A stretch of 64,000 bases of DNA from Ruminococcus sp. (GTDB lineage: Bacteria; Bacillota; Clostridia; Oscillospirales; Acutalibacteraceae): assembly GCA_017473955.1 (NCBI GenBank), contig JAFUIK010000004.1:1-64000 (forward strand), read 5' to 3'. The translations under genes and the position numbers were made by a program. Shown one piece after another: positions 58,968 to 64,000 of the stretch (positions within the stretch are counted from its first letter, which is position 1; each line of letters begins with the position of its first letter). Under the pieces are notes generated by a model that saw only the letters and a program-made list of their open reading frames with translations, ran no database searches and had not been told where the DNA came from.

Positions 58968-60368
58968 ATGGCAAAACAGATTAAGATTACCGAAACTGCT
59001 CTGCGTGATGCTCATCAGTCTTTGATTGCTACACGTATGACACTCGACGAGATGCTTCCTATCCTCGACAAAATGGACAAGGCTGGTTTTTACTCACTCG
59101 AGTGCTGGGGCGGTGCTACATTTGACAGCTGTCTTCGTTTCTTAAACGAGGACCCATGGCACAGACTCCGAGTAATTCGTGACCATTGTAAGAACACAAA
59201 GCTTCAGATGTTGTTCCGTTGTCAGAATATGCTTGGCTATCGTCACTATGCTGACGACGTGCTCGAATATTTTGTTCAGCGCTCTGTTGCTAACGGTATC
59301 GACATCATCCGTATTTTCGACGCGTTGAACGATATCAAGAACCTTGAAACTGCTATCAAAGCGGCTAAAAAAGAGGGTGCCCACGCACAGGTTGCTATCT
59401 CTTACACAACAGGTCCTGTATTTACTGACGAGTACTATGTTGAGTACGCTAAGCGTATCGCTGATGCAGGTGCTGATTCAATCTGTATCAAGGATATGGC
59501 GGCACTTTTAACTCCATACGCTACAGAGAGCCTTGTTAAAGCTATCAAGGCTGAGGTTGATTTACCAATCCAGCTCCACACTCACTACACATCAGGTCTT
59601 GCTTCAATGTGCTTATTAAAGGGTATCGAGGCTGGCGTTGACATCATCGACACAGCTATTTCACCACTCGCTTTAGGTACATCACACGCACCAACTGAGT
59701 CAATGGTAGCGGCTCTTATGGGCACACAGTACGACACAGGCATCAAGCTTGAGGAGCTCACAGAATTAAGAGATTACTTCATGACTTTGAGAACTAAGTA
59801 TATGGACAGTGGTTTACTTGACCAGAAGATGCTCGCAACTGATGCTAATGCTCTTATCTATCAGGTACCTGGCGGTATGCTTTCCAACCTTCTTTCTCAG
59901 CTCAAGCAGGCTGGCAAAGAGGATCAGTTAAGCGAAGTTTTAGCTGAAGTACCAAGAGTTAGAGAAGACTCAGGTTATCCGCCACTTGTTACACCAACAT
60001 CACAGATTGTCGGCACACAGGCTGTGTTCAACGTTATCACAGGCGAGCGTTACAAGATGTGCACAAAGGAATTCAAGGATATGGTAGCAGGCAAGTACGG
60101 TACAACACCAATGCCTATCGACCCAGAGTTCAGAAAGAAGATTATCGGCGATATGGAGCCTGTAGACTGCCGTCCTGCTGATTTACTCGAGCCGGAGCTT
60201 GAGAAGTTAAGAGCAGAAATCCCAGAGTGGATTGAGCAGGAAGAGGACGTATTATCATACGGTATGTTCCAGAAGGTTGCTCTCGACTTCTTTGAAAAGA
60301 GAAGAAACGAGAAATGCGGAATCAACGGCGACAAGCTCGACAAAGCTAATATGATTCATCCTGTATAA
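58968..60368 (+). CDS. Oxaloacetate decarboxylase alpha / transcarboxylase 5S subunit
   Basis: The 466-residue protein has a TIM-barrel pyruvate carboxyltransferase domain: ITETALRDAHQSLIATRM, the carbamylated Lys in SICIKDMAALL and the metal-binding HTHYTSG. A PYC_OADA domain follows. No biotin domain is fused; the carrier is the gene before. It exchanges CO2 between pyruvate/oxaloacetate and biotin. The membrane beta subunit of the sodium pump is not in the window. Confidence 0.94.
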   Translation: MAKQIKITETALRDAHQSLIATRMTLDEMLPILDKMDKAGFYSLECWGGATFDSCLRFLNEDPWHRLRVIRDHCKNTKLQMLFRCQNMLGYRHYADDVLEYFVQRSVANGIDIIRIFDALNDIKNLETAIKAAKKEGAHAQVAISYTTGPVFTDEYYVEYAKRIADAGADSICIKDMAALLTPYATESLVKAIKAEVDLPIQLHTHYTSGLASMCLLKGIEAGVDIIDTAISPLALGTSHAPTESMVAALMGTQYDTGIKLEELTELRDYFMTLRTKYMDSGLLDQKMLATDANALIYQVPGGMLSNLLSQLKQAGKEDQLSEVLAEVPRVREDSGYPPLVTPTSQIVGTQAVFNVITGERYKMCTKEFKDMVAGKYGTTPMPIDPEFRKKIIGDMEPVDCRPADLLEPELEKLRAEIPEWIEQEEDVLSYGMFQKVALDFFEKRRNEKCGINGDKLDKANMIHPV

Positions 60369-60500
60369 TTCTGTTTAAGAAAAACGAACAAGGTAATAAT
60401 TCTTTGGTAGAATAATAACAAGAAACTGAAAGTTCTTTAAAAGAAATAACGCAGGGCGGTTAAAGCAATCGCCCTGCGTGTAAATTACAATTACATATTT

Positions 60501-60577
<77 letters not shown>

Positions 60578-60586
60578 ACAAAAGAG

Positions 60587-60609
60587 GACACCAAGCGGTG
60601 TCTTTTTTT
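60587..60609 (+). terminator. tRNA-Arg terminator
   Basis: GACACC/GGTGTC with a 4-base loop is followed by seven T. Confidence 0.88.
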
Positions 60610-61015
60610 GTAATCATAATCTTAGAATGGATATAAGAACCCGACCCATTAACAAAATCATAGATTTTGAATGGGGTACAAAACCTTGATACTCACTTTG
60701 TTCGTATGAATAAATCCCTCCTAAGGATTAGTTATGCGTTCTGTCATAGTAGGGGTGCCAAAAACCGTCTTTTTAAAGGCGGTTTTTTTATGTTCGAACC
60801 CGAATGAATTCTGCGTTTTAAGGCTCCTTTGTGTAAAGGGAGCTGGATTTTGCGAAGCAAAAGACTGAGGGATTGTTTAATGATTGTATGTATTAACAAT
60901 CCTCCCGACTTCGCCTCGCTTAGCCAACTTCAGCTATCAGGGGAGTTTATTTTTATGCCAAAAAGCTTGAATTTGACAAGTTTCAAGTATTATTTTATTT
61001 TTTTTGCAAAAACTA
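60610..61015. other. Intergenic region with hairpins and no gene
   Basis: This stretch has no supported gene. It holds a hairpin CCCATT...AATGGG with inner AAAATC/GATTTT (60645-60675), a terminator-like AAAACCGTCTTT/AAAGGCGGTTTT (60761-60786) and the palindromic element at 60821-60950. Confidence 0.55.
60821..60950. repeat. Degenerate palindromic intergenic repeat (Clostridia type)
   Basis: A series of hairpins is visible: GGCTCCTTT/AAAGGGAGC, TTTTGC/GCAAAA, and GGGATTGTT/AACAATCC with a 20-base loop. The opening (aaggctcc...aaagggagctgg...actgaggga) resembles a repeat I recall as frequent between genes in Oscillospiraceae genomes; that recognition is from memory. Confidence 0.55.
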
Positions 61016-61043
61016 TTGCTTTGTGAAAACTATGTGATATAAT
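61016..61043 (+). promoter_or_regulatory. Promoter of the polysaccharide deacetylase gene
   Basis: TTGCTT (61016-61021) and TATAAT (61038-61043) are spaced by 16 bases, about 50 bases before the GTG start. Confidence 0.6.
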
Positions 61044-61092
61044 GTGGCTGATTGGCGAATTTTGTAGAAATTTGTAATGCTTGAGGTGCGTT

Positions 61093-62604
61093 GTGAACGA
61101 GAAGAAAAACTATCATTTTGAAAATTTTGATGTGTCTTTAGACACTGAGCGTAGAAGCAGAGAAAGACATTCTGTAGATAAAACAACTCCTAAAAAAGAG
61201 ATGCCTAAATTGCAATTGCCAAAGATTCAGGCACCACAAATGAAAAAGCCGAACATTCCCGTTAAAACACTTGTTATTGCGGTTGTAGCGTTGTTGCTCG
61301 TTGTTTTAATGGTTTTCGGTTTAGTGAGCTGTGCTTCATCAGGCGATAAGAAGAATAAAAAGGATAACGAGCAAAATGCGATGAGCGTTGAAGAAATGAT
61401 CTTAGAAAACGCTAAGATTTCTGCCGCTCAGTATGACTACGAAAAGGCGATTGCTGACGTTAAGGGGCTGGAAAAATACGCTACTGATACAGAGCTTCAA
61501 TCGCTTGTCAGTTCTTGGGAGCAGGCAATGTCTACATTGGTTGAGTTCCCTCACGAGCAGATTACACATATTTTCTTCCATTCTTTAGTATACGAACCGG
61601 AGCTTGCGTTCGACCCTGAAAACGGTAATCAGGCTGACGGTTATAACCTTGTTATGACTACTGTTGATGAGTTTAATGCGATTATCCAGAGTATGTATGA
61701 CAAGGGTTACGTTATGGTTAGTATGCACGATATCTGCACCTTTGATGAACAGGGCAATCGCGTTGACCATAAAATTATGCTCCCTCCTGATAAAAAGGCA
61801 TTTGTGCTTTCTCAAGACGACCTTAACTATTACCACGTTCAGGACGGCGACGGTATCGCAACTAAGCTTATTATTGATGAAAACGGCAAGGTTGTAAACG
61901 AGTACAAAAAGCTCGACGGTAGTGTATCCTACGGCGACTTTGACGTTGTTCCGCTTATCGACCGCTTTGTTGAAAAGCACCCTGATTTTTCATATAAAGG
62001 ACATAAGGGCATACTTGCTTTAACAGGTTACAACGGAGTTTTAGGCTACCGTACAGACAGCGTTTACGCTGATATAAATGACCCGAACTTAGACCCTGAC
62101 CAGATTGAGTTTTTAGAGAATAATCCGAATTTCAATTATGAGCAGGAAAGAGCAGAGGCTAAGAAGGTTGCCGATAAAATGAAGGAAGACGGCTGGGAGT
62201 TTGCATCTCACACTTGGGGTCATATGACCGTGCCTGCGTCCGATATGGATAGAGTTCAAAGTGACACTGAAAAGTGGAAAGCATATGTTGAGTCGATTGT
62301 CGGCAAGACTGATGTGTTGATTTTCCCAAATGGCTCTGATTTGGCTGGAACTGAAAATTACGATTCTTCAATCGAGAGATTTAACTACCTCGTTTCTGAG
62401 GGTTTCCATATGTATTGCCCTGTTGATTCAACACCGTATTGGCAACAAAAGGGCGACAATTATTTCAGAATGAGCAGACGAAATCTTGACGGCTACAGAA
62501 TGTATCACAACCCTGAAAGATGTGAGGACCTATTCAATGTATCAGAGGTTTTAGACAAAAAACGTCCGCTTCCTGTTCCTACTATGGAAGAGGTTTACGG
62601 CTGA
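61093..62604 (+). CDS. Membrane-anchored polysaccharide deacetylase-like protein
   Basis: The 503-residue protein has a charged cytoplasmic tail with a KLQLPKIQAPQMKKP repeat-like stretch, one membrane helix (about 58-80) and an extracellular NodB-type domain. Metal and catalytic sites are Asp in FVLSQDDLNYY and His-x3-His in ASHTWGHMT. It probably deacetylates peptidoglycan or another wall glycan. The GTG start at 61093 after GAGGTG is preferred to the in-frame TTG at 61081. The unusually long insertion between the Asp and His motifs is typical of Clostridial members. Confidence 0.88.
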   Translation: MNEKKNYHFENFDVSLDTERRSRERHSVDKTTPKKEMPKLQLPKIQAPQMKKPNIPVKTLVIAVVALLLVVLMVFGLVSCASSGDKKNKKDNEQNAMSVEEMILENAKISAAQYDYEKAIADVKGLEKYATDTELQSLVSSWEQAMSTLVEFPHEQITHIFFHSLVYEPELAFDPENGNQADGYNLVMTTVDEFNAIIQSMYDKGYVMVSMHDICTFDEQGNRVDHKIMLPPDKKAFVLSQDDLNYYHVQDGDGIATKLIIDENGKVVNEYKKLDGSVSYGDFDVVPLIDRFVEKHPDFSYKGHKGILALTGYNGVLGYRTDSVYADINDPNLDPDQIEFLENNPNFNYEQERAEAKKVADKMKEDGWEFASHTWGHMTVPASDMDRVQSDTEKWKAYVESIVGKTDVLIFPNGSDLAGTENYDSSIERFNYLVSEGFHMYCPVDSTPYWQQKGDNYFRMSRRNLDGYRMYHNPERCEDLFNVSEVLDKKRPLPVPTMEEVYG

Positions 62605-62618
62605 TAATAGGATTTTTT

Positions 62619-62647
62619 AAAGGACAGCTTTGCAGGCTGTCCTTTTT
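62619..62647 (+). terminator. Terminator after the deacetylase gene
   Basis: A perfect 10-bp stem AAAGGACAGC/GCTGTCCTTT with a 7-base loop is followed by TT. Confidence 0.9.
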
Positions 62648-62657
62648 GCATAGAAAA

Positions 62658-62679
62658 GAGCCTGTCGTGTGACAGGCTC
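62658..62679 (-). terminator. Terminator after the LuxR-type gene
   Basis: A perfect 9-bp stem GAGCCTGTC/GACAGGCTC with a 4-base loop is followed on the minus strand by TTTTCT. Confidence 0.88.
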
Positions 62680-62682
62680 AGC

Positions 62683-63807
62683 TTAGTTTGTATTGTTACC
62701 AAAAGCAAGCTCGGCAATTTCTCGAAGCTGTTTTCGTGATGAAACGCCTAACTTAGAATATATATTTTTGTTGTGATATTTCAGTGTGTTCTCTTTAATG
62801 CCAAGTTCTTCCAAAATCTCTTTCGTCGATTTACGCTCAAGATGTAGCTTATAAATAGTTTTTTCTGTAGCAGTAAGAGTAGGAAGTTGGCTTGTCAAGT
62901 ATTCACATTTATGAACTAAGTCAGGAGAGAGATGCTCCTCGTCCTTTGGTATTTGTTCCGGATGCGATTCGGGTTCAGAGTGAGGTTCTATATTAGCGTT
63001 TGAAATCTGAGTATCTGTTTGGGCTGTTTGAGCAGTTTTGTTATCCTCTAATAAAAACCACTCGTTTTCCTGAATTAGTAGATAATGTGCAAGTAAGAAA
63101 AGCTCGCTTATTATGTACGATACTGAAAGAAACTCAAAATCTATTTTTACTATTTGTTCCAGAAACCATACACTTATATTTATAAACACTGCAATAATCA
63201 AAACAACTGCTTGAATAGCGGTGTTAACCTTGCGTTTTGCTATAGAATAAATGATGGTTGCTATCATCGCACCAAAGTAAGATAAGAGGTAAAATAGGTA
63301 CACACAATGCCAACTGCCGTACTCTTTGTTGAGTACAGACACACCGTTTGCTGTTTCCAAAGTTACGGCTTTATAGTAAATATCAAGATAACCCGGACTT
63401 GCCGCAATCAAAAATACGAGTATGCTTGTTGTAATAAGCAGGGTGGTAAGTGCTTTAGGAAACCTGATGTTACAGGAGTTTTTAATTATCATCAGCATCG
63501 CAAGAGGAAGAAGAGCCGAGCCCAGATAAGCTATCCTGTTTGCAAGCAAAGCTTCCTCCAACGTCTTGGATATCGAAAGTGAAAAGTATCCTGCGTTAAC
63601 TATAAAAACTGATGCAAACAGCGGTGTGAACCAAGGGTCTTTTTTCTTTACAAGCGAGCAGTAGCCAATAAGTAATAAAAGTGACAGTATTGTTGTTGCC
63701 ACATAAACTACTGACACACTCATTGACTTTGCACCTATTGCTCCGCAACCGCTTAAAAACAGCAGCGGAAGTAAGGAAAAGGTTGCATATATATTTTTTG
63801 CTTTCAT
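62683..63807 (-). CDS. Seven-or-eight-TM membrane protein fused to a LuxR-type HTH regulator
   Basis: In this 374-residue protein the first 230 residues form about 8 hydrophobic helices resembling the 7TM sensor part of some histidine kinases. A charged Gln/Glu/Pro linker (about 240-295) follows, then a LuxR/GerE HTH at the C-terminus (LTATEKTIYKLHLERKSTKEILEELGIKENTLKYH, split here only by eye). There is no receiver or kinase domain, so it is a one-component membrane-bound regulator. The start at 63807 after GGGAG is preferred to a longer form from 63882. Ligand and targets are unknown. Confidence 0.85.
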   Translation of the reverse strand: MKAKNIYATFSLLPLLFLSGCGAIGAKSMSVSVVYVATTILSLLLLIGYCSLVKKKDPWFTPLFASVFIVNAGYFSLSISKTLEEALLANRIAYLGSALLPLAMLMIIKNSCNIRFPKALTTLLITTSILVFLIAASPGYLDIYYKAVTLETANGVSVLNKEYGSWHCVYLFYLLSYFGAMIATIIYSIAKRKVNTAIQAVVLIIAVFINISVWFLEQIVKIDFEFLSVSYIISELFLLAHYLLIQENEWFLLEDNKTAQTAQTDTQISNANIEPHSEPESHPEQIPKDEEHLSPDLVHKCEYLTSQLPTLTATEKTIYKLHLERKSTKEILEELGIKENTLKYHNKNIYSKLGVSSRKQLREIAELAFGNNTN

Positions 63808-63835
63808 AAGTAACTCCCTTATTGAAATTTTGAAA

Positions 63836-63890
63836 TCCCACACTAAAAACCACACTTTTAAACGAGTAAGATGATTTCCCACACTAAAAA
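63836..63890. repeat. Pair of 14-bp direct repeats upstream of the LuxR-type gene
   Basis: TCCCACACTAAAAA occurs at 63836-63849 and 63877-63890, 41 bases apart (about four helical turns), 30-80 bases before the start codon. It may be an autoregulatory binding site. The rest of the sequence to the window end holds no gene I can support. Confidence 0.6.
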
Positions 63891-64000
63891 ACGCGGCTTG
63901 TGTGGTGACAACAAAACAATGATAGGTATAATAATTATGTAAGAGTATTCAAAAAGAGGATAGTTGCAAAAGTTTTGCTGAAACTATTGACCACCCAACA

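Noticed and set aside
60785..60812. Sequence GTTCGAACCCG after the tRNA gene as a possible att or tRNA duplicate
   Set aside because: Only about 7 bases match the tRNA T-loop, and no longer duplication of the tRNA 3' end was found, so there is no evidence for an integrated element.

Overview
The window looks like chromosomal DNA (roughly 40-45% G+C by eye) from an anaerobic, spore-forming, Gram-positive bacterium, most likely a Clostridia member of the Oscillospiraceae (Ruminococcus-like). Supporting this are a class III (oxygen-sensitive) ribonucleotide reductase, dipicolinate synthase genes (dpaAB) behind a promoter resembling the late mother-cell sigma K class, a GerW/YtfJ-type sporulation cluster, a secreted dockerin protein as in cellulosome/amylosome-forming ruminococci, and strong SD sequences with frequent GTG/TTG starts. 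A species close to Ruminococcus bromii is possible, but this is inference. No prophage, IS element, CRISPR array or rRNA operon was seen.

Layout: 1-6.5 kb, minus strand: a beta-lactamase-like serine hydrolase cut by the window edge, nrdDG behind two NrdR boxes, a 0.5 kb palindromic repeat zone, and a PutP-type sodium/solute symporter. 6.5-14.3 kb, plus strand: alr, polA, an arginine-phosphatase-like LMW phosphatase, rimI, tsaD, a transglutaminase-fold lipoprotein, ruvX and a DUF896 gene. 14.3-19.3 kb, minus strand: an envelope cluster (O-antigen-ligase-like protein, membrane-anchored EEP hydrolase, lipoprotein, DUF2079 membrane protein). 19.4-27.1 kb: a GNAT gene, apbE, an NSS transporter, htrA, murC (minus) and rlmD. 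27.2-31.5 kb: three genes of unknown function, then a MacB/FtsX-type ABC exporter pair.

31.55-33.24 kb holds the most unusual structure: an XRE repressor gene and a convergent pair of unknown membrane-protein genes, together bounded by a perfect 20-bp direct repeat. The repressor and the membrane operon share a 16-bp upstream motif, which in the operon fills the spacer between -35 and -10. It looks like a small self-regulated inserted module.

33.3-39.9 kb: an MGMT-domain gene and an SDR gene, then mreB-like, comF and recD2 on the minus strand, an F420-ligase-like gene and small proteins. 40.2-42.9 kb: a secreted subtilase whose natural start is out of frame across an A7 tract, and a dockerin protein. 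43-51 kb: dpaAB, a DUF2007-type gene, metY, ispD, ispF, a DD-carboxypeptidase, pgi, a small P-loop protein and rpmB. 51.5-57.1 kb: a site-2 protease, scpA, scpB, a DUF2953 gene, ytfJ, a second DD-carboxypeptidase, rluB and a small unknown gene. 57.2-60.4 kb: a three-gene biotin-dependent carboxyltransferase system. Then tRNA-Arg(CCU), a palindromic repeat, a membrane-anchored polysaccharide deacetylase and a 7TM-LuxR one-component regulator.

Most of the content is core metabolism, envelope and sporulation. The accessory parts are 4.3-4.8, 27.2-33.3 and 40-42.9 kb.
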